Shown here: in pieces, positions 1-8,830 of the stretch
How the letters are laid out: each line of letters starts with the position of its first letter
Position numbering within the stretch: position 1 is the first letter of the stretch
Origin: Afipia sp.
Lineage (GTDB): Bacteria > Pseudomonadota > Alphaproteobacteria > Rhizobiales > Xanthobacteraceae
NCBI GenBank assembly: GCA_017308595.1
Contig: JAFKER010000019.1
Span: 1-64,000 of the forward strand
Direction of reading: 5' to 3'
Length of the DNA stretch: 64,000 nt
Notes under the pieces: generated by a model
What the model was told of the DNA's origin: nothing
Database searches by the model: none
Seen by the model: only the letters and a program-made list of their open reading frames with translations
Translations under genes and position numbers: made by a program

Positions 1-3000
1 TCCGTCGGTGACGCCATAATTTACGGTGACGACGGTTGTTTGCCCTGCCGCCAAATGCTGATAAGCCGCGTTGCCCGGATCGAGCGTGAAAGTGTGGTGA
101 ACCGCATCGTAGGTGACACCGGCCGGCAGCGTCGTCGGAACGTTGACGATAGACAGACTGGCTCCATCGTCGACATCAGACGCATTCGCGAGCGCATCCA
201 GCGTGCTGACACTGGCGTCTTCTGCAACCGTCGCCGTTACCGCTCCGCTCACCGTTGGCGCATCGTTGGTGCCCGTAATCGTCCAGGACACCGAAGCGGC
301 CGTCGGCGTAGGCGCAATGCCATCCGAAACACCGTAGTTCACGGTCACCACGGTCGTCTGGCCCACGGCCAAATGCTGATAGGCGGCGTCACCCGGATCG
401 AGCGTAAACGTATGATTGGCGGCGTTATAGCTGACGCCAGCGGGCAGCGAGCCCGGCACATTCACCACAGATAGAACGTGTCCGTTATCGACGTCGGACG
501 CATTAACCAGCGCATCGAGCACGCTGACGCTGCTATCTTCCACCACGTTGACATCGCTGACCACGCCGCTCACCACGGGCGCGTCGTTGGTGCCAGAAAT
601 GACCACGGTCACCGTTTGCGCAGTTGATGTATCGGTCGCCGTGCCGCTGTCATCCTTCACCGTGATCGAATAGGTCACGGTGATCGTCTCGCCGTCGGCG
701 AGATACTGAACCAGGCTGTTATCGAGATTGAAGTACCAGTCGATCGTTCCACTGTTCGTGGTGAACGACGATGCCTGCAGGGTCAGCGCGTTTTGCAGCG
801 CCGTGTGCAGGGCGCCGGGGATCGGGGCGGAGGTCGTTGAATCAGTGACAAATGCAACGCTAACCGTTGCGTGATCGGTCGCATCAGCATCGGCAAAAGT
901 CACCGAGCCGGCATCGTGCAGCATGTTCCCGGATTCGAGCGCTGTATCTTCCTTCACCGCGCCAGTTACATCCACTGCGGTGATGACCGGCGTATCGTTC
1001 GTGCCGGTGATGACCACGGTCACCGTCTGCGCGGCTGATGTATCGGTCGCCGTGCCGCTGTCATCCTTCACGGTAATCGTGTAGGTCACGGTCACCGTTT
1101 CCCCGTCAGCAAGATACTGAACCAGGCTGTTATCGAGATTGAAGTGCCAGTTGATCGTTCCACTGTTCGTGGTGAACGACGATGTCTGCAGGGTCAGCGC
1201 GTTTTGCAACGCTGAGTGCAATCCTGCAGGGATCGTCGCCGCAGAACTGGTCGTATCGCTGACAAACGCAACGGTCGCCGTTGCGTGATCGGTCGCGTCG
1301 ACATCCGCGAACGTCACAGAGCCAGTGTCATGCAGCACGTTCCCGGGTGCGAGCGATGTATCTTCCTTCACGGCGTCGGTTACATCCACCGCGGTAATGA
1401 CCGGCGTATCGTTCGTGCCGGTGATGACAACAGTCACCGTCTGCCCGGCAGAGGTCGCATTGGTATCGCCACTGTTGTCCTTGACCGTGATCGTATACGT
1501 CGCGGTCACCGTCTCCCCTGCACCGAGGTACTGGACGAGTGTGTTGCTCAGCGCGAAGTCCCAGTTGAACGTATGCACACCTGCCGCGAGGGTAGAACCC
1601 GGGACACTCAACGCGGCCCCAAGCGCCGCGAGCAGTCCTGCACTCACCGATCCACCATTGCCGCCGACAGCGCCATTGAAAGCGACATGCGCCGTATGCG
1701 TATCCGAAAGATCCGCATCGGTGAAAATCACGGAGCCGGTGTCGGTCAGAAGATTTCCTGGCTGAACGCCAACGTCTTCCTGCACGGCCGCACCGGCATC
1801 GATCACGGAAATAACAGGCTGATCGTTGGCGGCACCGATCTGAACCACAACCTGCTGGGTTGACGATACGCCATTGTTGTCGGTGATCGTCACATCGTAG
1901 GTCAGCGTCAGCGTTTCGCCGTCGGCCAAAAAGTCGAACAGATGATCCGCGACCTTGAACTCCCAGCTCACGGAACCCGCACCGGTGCCGGTGCTGTCCG
2001 TCACTGTCGTCTTCATCGCAGTCGCAAGTGCAGTCAGTGTCGCCGACGGGATGCCGCCGTAAGAGCCTCCCGACCAGACGACCGATGTCGTGCCGGGATG
2101 GAGCGCCGCGGTCGCAGTATGCGTGTCGGACAGATCGACGTCGGTGAATGACAATGAGCCGTTGACCACATCCTCAACCGACGAATTGGTCGTGTTGACG
2201 ACTTCATCGGCCTGATGGATCGCCGTATCGGCACTCAGCAACGGCGCGTCGTTCGTGCCGGTGATTGTGATGGTCACCGTCTGCGTTACCGGGACGCCGT
2301 TATTGTCCTTGATCGTGATCGTATAGGTTTGCGTGATCGTCTGGCCTTCGGCCAGCGACTGCAGTGTCGGGTCATTGTCGTCCAGCGTGAAATGCCACCC
2401 GACCGATCCCTGATTGTTGGTATCGGTCAGATCTTCCGAAACCGGATCGATAGTGAAGTGCCCAATCTCCGTCCCTGCAACAAAGTGCGGGAGCGCGGAT
2501 GCCGTCGAGGTCAGCGCGACCGTCGCCGTGTGCGCGTCGGTGAGATCGAAGTCCTGAAAGGTAATGGCCCCGTTCGTCTCGATATGTCCCGACGTGACCG
2601 CGACGTCTTCCTTGACGCCGCCGGCGATCGTCGTCGCGGCTCCGACAACAATGGTCGGCGCATCGTTCTCGCCCGTAATCGTGACCGGAATTTCGACAAC
2701 GCCGGTATCCGGCCCCGACGTGGCAGTGACCTGAATTTTGAACGTGACGGTCTGGCCATCATCCAGAAAATTGAACTGTTGACGATCGAACGAAACGACG
2801 CCCGTGTTCTGATTGATGTTGAGGAGCGATTTCAGGAACGCTTCGCTCATCTGCGGAATAGTACTGACCGCACTTTTAATGATGGCGCTGCCGGCGACGA
2901 ACGGAACGCCGATATCGTAAAACGGCGCGTTGCCGATGTCCGGGTCGTCAATCTTGACGACATCCATGAACTTGAAGCTCTCGGTGGTCGAAGTAAACGC

Positions 3001-4164
3001 CTGATCCGCGGCAACGGACAGCGCGGAAAACTGCGCCTTGGTGTTGTAGAAAATCTTGTTCTGATAGGTCGTGGCGCCAGTGATCGGATCGGTCACTGCA
3101 AAGCGCAGCTCGATCTGGCTCAGAAAGATCTTCTGCTGGTTCGAGTTCGTCGTGAAAATGATCTCGGCCAGATTGTTGCCGCTGGTATTGGAGCCGAACT
3201 TCGGCGATTTCGGATTTGAGTTGTCCGGATTGTAGTTCGGAAAATAAAGCTGGAAGACCTGCTGGATGATGGCCTTCTCGTTCTGCTGATCCTGCAGTGT
3301 CTTGAGCTGCTCGATCGCGGTCGGAGGCTGACCGATGCCGAGGCTCGAGACATACGTCACCTGCCCCGCCTGCGACACGGTGCCGATCAGTTCGCCGGTG
3401 CTCTTGTCGTAGAGATTATACGATCCGGTATGTCCGTCCGGCTCGACAAGAACCGAGAACTTGGTCGGGCCGTCGTTGGCGCCGATCTCAACCAGAACCG
3501 CGGTGCCGCGAATACCCATCGTGGCGACCGGCGTCTCGACACGCATGTTGCCGTTCTTCGCGGTTTGTCCCGCAACGAACGTGATCGTGCCCTGAACCAG
3601 ACTCATGAGCGAGGAGTTCGACGATCCGTTTGGATCGTAGATCATCTCGTTCAGCACCATGCGCGCATTCGAAGTCATGCCGAATGCGCTGCCATCGACG
3701 AAAGTCATGCCGATCGAGGAGTCGGACCCGGTCTGGATCACGTCACCTTTTTGAACGGCGTCGCCGATATGCAACTCGATAGACACGCCATTGCGGATAC
3801 AGGTGGCGCTGCCGGATAGCTTCAACACATTGCCGATGACCTGCCCTGCCGCCGGAGCGGCTGTATTGGCCTGCGCGTAGTGAACATGACCGGTGAGCGC
3901 ATCGACGATATGGCCCGCAAGCGTCGCGCCGTCCTTTGACGTCAGCGCTGGCCGTGTCTCGCCCTTGAAGTAATTTCCAACGACCAGCTTCTGGCCCGCT
4001 CCGGAAATGATCAGGTCATTGCCGATCCGGGTGTAATCGCCGGAAAACAGCAGATGAGCATCGGGGATAACAACGTGGCTGTCGGACGGCTGATGCTGAA
4101 CAAAGCTGGGTTTGCTGAAAGTGAACCCGTCGCCGCCCAATGAAACCGGGGCAGCGTGCGACAT
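1..4164 (-). CDS. Giant FecR-domain/VCBS-repeat adhesin, N-terminal part (runs off left edge)
   Basis: An open frame of 1388 codons runs without a stop from the ATG at 4164 through the left edge. Residues about 107-227 form a FecR-like domain: G-D-V-I-Q-T-G near 140, F-V-D-G-S near 155, and V-E-T-P-V-A-T-M-G-I-R-G-T at about 209-221. From about residue 495 onward the protein is tandem VCBS/cadherin-like repeats, each ending in a G-T-N-D-(A/T)-P or G-E-N-D-A-P signature. There is no N-terminal signal peptide, which fits a type I secreted LapA/BapA-like surface protein; the C-terminal secretion signal would lie outside the window. A Pro-Ala-Ala-Gly motif at residues 104-107 resembles a LapG cleavage site. 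An in-frame TTG lies 10 codons upstream, so the start is not certain. Surface adhesion is inferred from domain content. Confidence 0.85.
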   Translation of the reverse strand, partial: MSHAAPVSLGGDGFTFSKPSFVQHQPSDSHVVIPDAHLLFSGDYTRIGNDLIISGAGQKLVVGNYFKGETRPALTSKDGATLAGHIVDALTGHVHYAQANTAAPAAGQVIGNVLKLSGSATCIRNGVSIELHIGDAVQKGDVIQTGSDSSIGMTFVDGSAFGMTSNARMVLNEMIYDPNGSSNSSLMSLVQGTITFVAGQTAKNGNMRVETPVATMGIRGTAVLVEIGANDGPTKFSVLVEPDGHTGSYNLYDKSTGELIGTVSQAGQVTYVSSLGIGQPPTAIEQLKTLQDQQNEKAIIQQVFQLYFPNYNPDNSNPKSPKFGSNTSGNNLAEIIFTTNSNQQKIFLSQIELRFAVTDPITGATTYQNKIFYNTKAQFSALSVAADQAFTSTTESFKFMDVVKIDDPDIGNAPFYDIGVPFVAGSAIIKSAVSTIPQMSEAFLKSLLNINQNTGVVSFDRQQFNFLDDGQTVTFKIQVTATSGPDTGVVEIPVTITGENDAPTIVVGAATTIAGGVKEDVAVTSGHIETNGAITFQDFDLTDAHTATVALTSTASALPHFVAGTEIGHFTIDPVSEDLTDTNNQGSVGWHFTLDDNDPTLQSLAEGQTITQTYTITIKDNNGVPVTQTVTITITGTNDAPLLSADTAIHQADEVVNTTNSSVEDVVNGSLSFTDVDLSDTHTATAALHPGTTSVVWSGGSYGGIPSATLTALATAMKTTVTDSTGTGAGSVSWEFKVADHLFDFLADGETLTLTYDVTITDNNGVSSTQQVVVQIGAANDQPVISVIDAGAAVQEDVGVQPGNLLTDTGSVIFTDADLSDTHTAHVAFNGAVGGNGGSVSAGLLAALGAALSVPGSTLAAGVHTFNWDFALSNTLVQYLGAGETVTATYTITVKDNSGDTNATSAGQTVTVVITGTNDTPVITAVDVTDAVKEDTSLAPGNVLHDTGSVTFADVDATDHATATVAFVSDTTSSAATIPAGLHSALQNALTLQTSSFTTNSGTINWHFNLDNSLVQYLADGETVTVTYTITVKDDSGTATDTSAAQTVTVVITGTNDTPVITAVDVTGAVKEDTALESGNMLHDAGSVTFADADATDHATVSVAFVTDSTTSAPIPGALHTALQNALTLQASSFTTNSGTIDWYFNLDNSLVQYLADGETITVTYSITVKDDSGTATDTSTAQTVTVVISGTNDAPVVSGVVSDVNVVEDSSVSVLDALVNASDVDNGHVLSVVNVPGSLPAGVSYNAANHTFTLDPGDAAYQHLAVGQTTVVTVNYGVSDGIAPTPTAASVSWTITGTNDAPTVSGAVTATVAEDASVSTLDALANASDVDDGASLSIVNVPTTLPAGVTYDAVHHTFTLDPGNAAYQHLAAGQTTVVTVNYGVTDG
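276..596 (-). repeat. VCBS repeat unit, short type (about 107 aa)
   Basis: This unit is closely similar to the partial unit at 1-275; both encode a D-P-G-(N/D)-A-A-Y-Q-H-L-A core followed by T-T-V-V-T-V-N-Y-G-V. It lies in the adhesin reading frame. The array continues beyond the left edge, so the number of copies is unknown. Confidence 0.8.
601..1425 (-). repeat. Two nearly identical tandem VCBS repeats (about 137 aa each)
   Basis: Units at 601-1011 and 1012-1425 share long identical DNA stretches, for example the segments around 690-800 and 1101-1211. Both encode N-S-L-V-Q-Y-L-A-D-G-E-T followed by V-K-D-D-S-G-T-A-T-D-T-S. Further, more diverged units follow at about 1426-1841, 1842-2262 and 2263-2680. 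The high DNA identity of the outer pair points to recent duplication or homogenisation. Confidence 0.8.
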
Positions 4165-4761
4165 CTCGGAATCAAATGGTCCGGCGAAATTCAAACCCTG
4201 CCCGCCCGTATCAAAAGTTATTGTTAAGAAATTGAGAATGCGGAATTCATAGCATCAAACCACCCGCCCCCATAGTGGAATGAACTACAGCGCGGGGTTT
4301 TACATGCCCCTGTTAAGTAATATGACAGCGCAAACGCCGGAGCGTTTAAGCCCAACTTTCTAAACCAATGAAATAAAACCGATATTTTAGACAGCTTCAC
4401 ACAAGCGAAATCCTGCTTATACGCAGAAATGCAGCCTAAAACTGGCTGCACTCCCACAGGAGCAGAGGCTCAAAATCTAATCTAAGTCCAACATCACGAG
4501 AATTAATCTTTAAAAATCGGCATTCTATACCATTATTACTACTAGTATACGCTGTTTTGCACCTGCGCCCGTGCGCGTTAGCCCTATCATACAATTTTAC
4601 ATAATTCGGTCAGGACCAGTTCCGCATATTTGAAACGAAATTACCTCGATAGCCTCGGGCTTAAGTCTCCGAAAGGACCATCCCGCCTACTCCTTGTGAC
4701 GAAATGATCCGGTCACGAGCGCGCATACCTTGCAAGCCGATGTCCGGACAAGGGGCGTCAC
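4165..4761. other. AT-rich divergent intergenic region
   Basis: This gap of about 600 bp lies between the leftward adhesin and the rightward LapG-like protease and must hold both promoters. It is visibly richer in A+T than the flanking genes, especially 4300-4660. An inverted pair GTGAC/GTCAC lies at about 4696-4716, just upstream of the protease gene. A 77-codon minus-strand open frame at 4224-4457 is not protein-like and was not accepted. Confidence 0.6.
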
Positions 4762-5619
4762 ATGTCGGCTTTCAATGCAGTGCGCGCAGGCACACTCGCT
4801 ATCGGGTTCATGTTGAGTACACTGGGCGCGCAGGCGCATTCGGCGGCCTACGCGCTGCCTGAGAGACCAGCCCCGGGGGGGATTGAAGCTCCCGTATCGG
4901 ATGAACCTTTCGGGTTCTCGACTTCGCCCCTGTCAACCGGGCCTCTTCATGCCAAGTGGACAGCGGTCGAACGGGCTATTGCAGCCGAGGCAGAGACGAT
5001 TGCCGCCTGTACCCGGGATCCTGTCCATTGCTCATCTCAGCCTGCCCTGCGCTTTCTCGAGATCGTCAATACCGCGGCTGCCCGCGAGGGCCTGGCTCGC
5101 CTCGGCGAAATCAACCGCGCGATCAATCTCGCCATTCGTCCCGTCAGCGACCGCGCGCAATACGGCGTCGAAGATTACTGGTCATCGCCGCTCGCCACAT
5201 TGGCCGCAGGGGCCGGTGATTGCGAGGACTACGCAATTGCCAAACTCGTTGCGTTGCGCGCCGCAGGCGTCCCCGAGAAAGATCTTCGCCTCGTGATCAT
5301 TCGCGAGACCGCGACGGGAGACGACCACGCCGTGGTCGCGGCCCGTTCGGGCGATCGCTGGCGGATACTGGACAACCGCACGTTCCTGATGGTCGAGGAC
5401 AGCGCATTTGGAAAGTATCGGCCCCTGTTCGCGCTCGATGCGGAAGGCGCCAGACGTTTCGATCAACCGATTCTGGCCGACGCAGCCCCGGTTGTTCAGT
5501 CTCGTCCCGCAGAGATCGAAAACCGCGATCCGGTCGTTGTCGAGGCTGGTGCGCCTGCCGTCGGCTCCAGCGCGACGGTTCTTGCGTCCGACGACGTCTG
5601 GATGACGCTGGCGATGTAG
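4762..5619 (+). CDS. LapG-like periplasmic transglutaminase-like cysteine peptidase (BTLCP, DUF920)
   Basis: This 285-residue protein begins with an export signal (residues 1-27, ending near A-Q-A). It carries the BTLCP core: G-D-C-E-D-Y-A around Cys154, D-D-H-A-V-V around His189 and I-L-D-N around Asp204, giving a Cys-His-Asp triad. Asp153, Glu155 and Asp156 form the acidic patch that in LapG enzymes binds calcium. LapG-family proteases cut the N-terminus of large type I secreted adhesins and release them from the cell when c-di-GMP is low. The adjacent, divergently transcribed gene encodes such an adhesin, so that is the likely substrate. No LapD-type receptor is visible here. Family assignment is firm; the substrate is inferred. 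Confidence 0.87.
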   Translation: MSAFNAVRAGTLAIGFMLSTLGAQAHSAAYALPERPAPGGIEAPVSDEPFGFSTSPLSTGPLHAKWTAVERAIAAEAETIAACTRDPVHCSSQPALRFLEIVNTAAAREGLARLGEINRAINLAIRPVSDRAQYGVEDYWSSPLATLAAGAGDCEDYAIAKLVALRAAGVPEKDLRLVIIRETATGDDHAVVAARSGDRWRILDNRTFLMVEDSAFGKYRPLFALDAEGARRFDQPILADAAPVVQSRPAEIENRDPVVVEAGAPAVGSSATVLASDDVWMTLAM

Positions 5620-5627
5620 GCTGCCGA

Positions 5628-5825
5628 TCAGGTCTTGGCGATGCTCTGGATTGTCGCGATGAACAGCAATGCCGCGACGATGGCGAGTATCCAGCCCGGA
5701 TTGTCACAAAGGACCGCTCCCCGGACACAGACCTCGTCGGCCAAAGCCCAGCCGCGATTCCGCAGAGCACCCGCGAGCAGGAACACACCGCCCGCGCCGG
5801 TTATTGCAAGAATGAGCTGACGCAT
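5628..5825 (-). CDS. Small two-helix membrane protein (65 aa), C-x2-G-x3-C-x2-P family
   Basis: The ATG at 5825 is preceded by a good AGGAG ribosome site 7 bases away, which decides the start. The 65-residue product has one hydrophobic segment at residues 3-20 and another at about 44-60. Between them lies a short loop with Cys33, Gly36, Cys40 and Pro43. The spacing C-x2-G-x3-C-x2-P recurs exactly in the 61-residue protein at 54663-54848, so the two look like paralogues. The cysteines could form a disulfide or bind metal. Function is unknown. Confidence 0.7.
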   Translation of the reverse strand: MRQLILAITGAGGVFLLAGALRNRGWALADEVCVRGAVLCDNPGWILAIVAALLFIATIQSIAKT

Positions 5826-5916
5826 GGACGCACTCCTTTCTGGCCCCATGTTCGGCGCGAAGAAGTGAATCAATGCTTGTAGCAACCGATGAAACATCGG
5901 GGCGATTGCGGAAAAA

Positions 5917-6756
5917 TCAGCCAGGAACCGCGGTCTTGTCGAATGCGGCCGTGATTGCCGCGAACCGGCCTTCCACCTCGGCCCGCATCTCCGGGTGGGT
6001 GAACACATAAAGCTCGTTGGCGCGGATCGCCGCCAGCACCCTCGCCGCTACATCCGCCGGATCGATACCATTGCGGATCATTTCGTCGATCATCGCAACC
6101 AGCATTGCGGTGGGCGTGCCCGGTTCCGGTATCTGCGTTGCACCATACTGCTCGGGCCGGTTGCGCCCGCTCTCACCGATACGTGTCCGGACAAAACCCG
6201 GACACAGCACGCTAACGCCAATCCCGAACGGCGCGAGCTGCGGCGCAAGTCCTTCCGACATGCCGACCACGGCGAATTTGCTCGCGGTGTACGGACTGAA
6301 ACCGAGACCGCTCTGCATTCCCGCCATCGATGCGGTGTTGACGAAATGCCCGCCTTCGCCGTGCGCGCGCATGTGCGGCAAGAATGCCCGGACGCCGTGA
6401 ACGACGCCCATCAGATTGACGTCAAGCACCCAACGCCAGCTATCGAGCGCGATGTCGTCAACTCCGCCGCCCGCGGCCACGCCGGCGTTGTTGCACACCA
6501 CATGAACGTTTCCGAATGCGTCGAATGTGGCTTTCGCGGCGCGCTCGACGTCGGCCGCGTCCGTGACATCGCAATCGATGCCGCGCACCTCGGGGCCGAT
6601 GTTATGCAGGCTCTTGACTGCCGCCGCCAGCGCATCCGCTTCGACGTCAGCGAGCATGACTTTCATGCCTGCCTCGGCGAAAGCGCGTCCGAGCGCAAGA
6701 CCGATGCCGCTCGCTCCGCCCGTCACGAATGCTGTCATGCCGGCAAGCTCCCGCAT
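5917..6756 (-). CDS. Short-chain dehydrogenase/reductase (SDR family)
   Basis: This 279-residue protein is a classical SDR. The nucleotide-binding T-G-G-A-S-G-I-G motif is at residues 12-19, N-N-A-G at 89-92, a catalytic Ser near 143, and Y-T-A-S-K with Tyr156 and Lys160. Asp37 and Glu39 after the second strand (L-A-D-V-E) favour NAD(H) over NADP(H). The substrate cannot be told from sequence. It stands alone, with no operon partner on its strand. Confidence 0.88.
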   Translation of the reverse strand: MRELAGMTAFVTGGASGIGLALGRAFAEAGMKVMLADVEADALAAAVKSLHNIGPEVRGIDCDVTDAADVERAAKATFDAFGNVHVVCNNAGVAAGGGVDDIALDSWRWVLDVNLMGVVHGVRAFLPHMRAHGEGGHFVNTASMAGMQSGLGFSPYTASKFAVVGMSEGLAPQLAPFGIGVSVLCPGFVRTRIGESGRNRPEQYGATQIPEPGTPTAMLVAMIDEMIRNGIDPADVAARVLAAIRANELYVFTHPEMRAEVEGRFAAITAAFDKTAVPG

Positions 6757-6955
6757 GTTTCCCCCTCCAATCTTTTATGTTGAGCCCATTATTTCACAAT
6801 CGGGTGAGCGAATGCCAGCGGATGCCACTTCGGTTTTATCAAGCCACGTGGAAGCGTCTTAAAATGGACACGCGCGGGCGGCTTACTTTGCCTTTAGCTT
6901 GCCGCGCCGATCGATACGGAACTTGCCGGCGCATTATCGCGAAAGGAATTTGCCG

Positions 6956-7162
6956 ATGGCCACACGCCTCCAGCGACTCGCGGAATTCGACGGCAATGGC
7001 GAACCGTCGCCTGACGAGACGGTCCAGGTTCTGTGTGAAGATAAAAGTGGAACTTATCAATTGCCATTCGGATGCCGCCGCATCAACGGCGAATGGCGCA
7101 ACAGCGAGTCCGGAAGTCTTGTTGAAGCGATGGTCGTGGGATGGCGGCGGCCAAGAACCTGA
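6956..7162 (+). CDS. Hypothetical protein, 68 aa
   Basis: The ATG at 6956 follows an AAAGGAA ribosome site 8 bases upstream; an upstream in-frame ATG at 6899 lacks one. The product is soluble, begins M-A-T-R-L-Q-R-L-A-E-F-D-G-N-G-E and has a regular, protein-like composition. No family was recognised. It sits alone between divergent or convergent neighbours. Confidence 0.5.
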   Translation: MATRLQRLAEFDGNGEPSPDETVQVLCEDKSGTYQLPFGCRRINGEWRNSESGSLVEAMVVGWRRPRT

Positions 7163-7229
7163 TAGAGAACCTGATCGAGAATCTCATCAAGGGATGATCC
7201 GCGCGGGATCATGCCCTGGAAATTGACTA

Positions 7230-7934
7230 TTACTTTTTCGCTTTCCACTCGGCATAGCGCGCCTTGGTGTCCGCGTTCATGGGATAGAGGCCCGGCAGCG
7301 CCGCTCCGTTGTTGACCTCGTTGACGATCCAGCCCTCCATCGCCTCCTGCTCCGGCCCTTCGGTCAGAATCAGGTCGAGGAAGGCCTGCGGAATGAGGAC
7401 CGCGCCGTCCTGATCGGCCACGATGATGTCATCCGGAAACACCGCGACGCCGCCGCATCCGATCGGTTCGCCCCAGTTCACGAAAGTCAGACCTGCGACC
7501 GACGGAGGCGCGGCGGCACCGTCGCACCATACCGGCAGTCCGGTGCCCAGCACACCTTCAAGATCGCGCACCACGCCGTCCGTCACCAGCGCCGTCACGC
7601 CGCGTTTGGCCATGCGCGCGCAAAGAATGTCTCCAAAAATTCCCGCGTCGGTGATGCCCATGGCATCGACCACGGCAATGCAGCCCGCCGGCATCGCCTC
7701 GATGGCGGTGCGGGTGGAGATCGGCTTCGACCAGGATTCCGGCGTCGCCAGATCCTCACGCGCGGGCACGAAGCGCAGGGTAAATGCCGGACCGACCAAC
7801 CGCTCCTGACCCGGACGCAGAGGCCTCGATCCGCGCAGCCAGACGTTACGAAGCCCCTTCTTGAGCAGGATCGTCGTAATCGTCGCAGTCGTGATCTTCT
7901 TCAGCGTGGCGATAGCTTCGGGCGTAAGCGACAT
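7230..7934 (-). CDS. RraA family protein (RraA / 4-hydroxy-4-methyl-2-oxoglutarate aldolase-like)
   Basis: This 234-residue protein carries the RraA-fold signature: F-G-D-I-L-C-A-R followed by V-T-D-G-V-V-R-D, with the Arg-Asp that binds the divalent metal and oxoacid in the aldolase members. RraA-like proteins include RNase E inhibitors and HMG/CHA aldolases; sequence alone does not separate them. Alphaproteobacterial members of this length are often labelled ribonuclease activity regulator, but the conserved metal-site residues allow an aldolase role in aromatic or hydroxy-acid catabolism. It faces the pxpBCA operon divergently with a gap of about 140 bp. Confidence 0.8.
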   Translation of the reverse strand: MSLTPEAIATLKKITTATITTILLKKGLRNVWLRGSRPLRPGQERLVGPAFTLRFVPAREDLATPESWSKPISTRTAIEAMPAGCIAVVDAMGITDAGIFGDILCARMAKRGVTALVTDGVVRDLEGVLGTGLPVWCDGAAAPPSVAGLTFVNWGEPIGCGGVAVFPDDIIVADQDGAVLIPQAFLDLILTEGPEQEAMEGWIVNEVNNGAALPGLYPMNADTKARYAEWKAKK

Positions 7935-8074
7935 GAGGAGGCTCCGGTGTGGTTTGCACGCTTGTTGCGAAACCGGAGGATCGCGTCAAGGCGGCAATCG
8001 CGCAGACGGTAATGCCGGTTTATGCATTGCGATAACACCAACTTATTTGCCATTTGGACGAGAGTGTCGGACAA

Positions 8075-8830
8075 ATGGCAATCCGTCCCGAGATTTCCGG
8101 CCCGTCGATGACCGCTTCGCCTCGCATTCTTCCGTCCGGAGACACCGCCCTGACGGTTGAGTTCGGCAGCAGCATCGATACGCAGATCAGCCGCCGCGTC
8201 CTCGCCCTCGATCGCAATGTGGCGCGCGAGGCCCTGACTGGCGTGACGGAGACGGTTCCGACCTATCGCTCGCTTCTGGTCCATTACGATCCTTTGCTGG
8301 TCGGCTACGCTGAATTGTCCGACAAACTCCTTGCTCTGGCGCAGCGGCCCGTCCCGCCCGAAACCGGTATTCGGCGCTGGCGCGTGCCGGTGGTCTATGG
8401 CGGCGACTACGGGATCGACCTCGATGATGTCGCGCGCGCGCACAACATCTCCACCTCGGACGTGATCGCGAAACATACCGGCAGCGAGTACCGCGTGGCG
8501 ATGATCGGGTTCACGCCCGGTTTCGCCTATCTCAGCGGCCTCGATCCATCCATCGCAACACCGCGCCGTGAAAGTCCGCGGACCCATACACCGCCGGGCA
8601 CCATTTCCATCGGCGGCGTGCAGGCCTGCGTCCAATGTCTTGCCGCACCGAGCGGCTGGCATCTTTTGGGTCGAACGCCTGTCCGCACTTTTCATCCGCA
8701 GCGTGATCCGGTGTTCCTGATGGAGCCAGGCGACGCCGTCACTTTCCATTCCATCGCTGCAAATGAATTCGATTCTCTTGAACGCGCCGCCGGACGCGGT
8801 GAGATCGTTGCCGAGTTGATCGCATCATGA
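8075..8830 (+). CDS. pxpB: 5-oxoprolinase subunit PxpB
   Basis: This is the KipI/allophanate-hydrolase-subunit-1-like component of the PxpABC 5-oxoprolinase, which uses ATP to hydrolyse pyroglutamate to glutamate. The hallmark P-S-G-D-T-A-L-T-V-E-F is near the N-terminus, and G-F-T-P-G-F-A-Y-L-S-G-L followed by P-R and P-P-G-T-I-S-I-G-G are in the C-terminal half. The ATG at 8075 was chosen over a TTG at 8054; a further ATG at 8108 is possible. The 3' end overlaps pxpC by four bases (ATGA), indicating translational coupling. Confidence 0.9.
   Translation: MAIRPEISGPSMTASPRILPSGDTALTVEFGSSIDTQISRRVLALDRNVAREALTGVTETVPTYRSLLVHYDPLLVGYAELSDKLLALAQRPVPPETGIRRWRVPVVYGGDYGIDLDDVARAHNISTSDVIAKHTGSEYRVAMIGFTPGFAYLSGLDPSIATPRRESPRTHTPPGTISIGGVQACVQCLAAPSGWHLLGRTPVRTFHPQRDPVFLMEPGDAVTFHSIAANEFDSLERAAGRGEIVAELIAS

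Noticed and set aside
40-3819. Several long plus-strand open frames opposite the adhesin repeats (for example 2215-3219)
   Set aside because: They are the mirror of the VCBS coding strand, rich in Arg, Asp and His and without any recognisable domain.
4224-4457. 77-codon minus-strand frame in the AT-rich gap
   Set aside because: No ribosome site, odd composition and no family features; it ends near the adhesin start only by chance.
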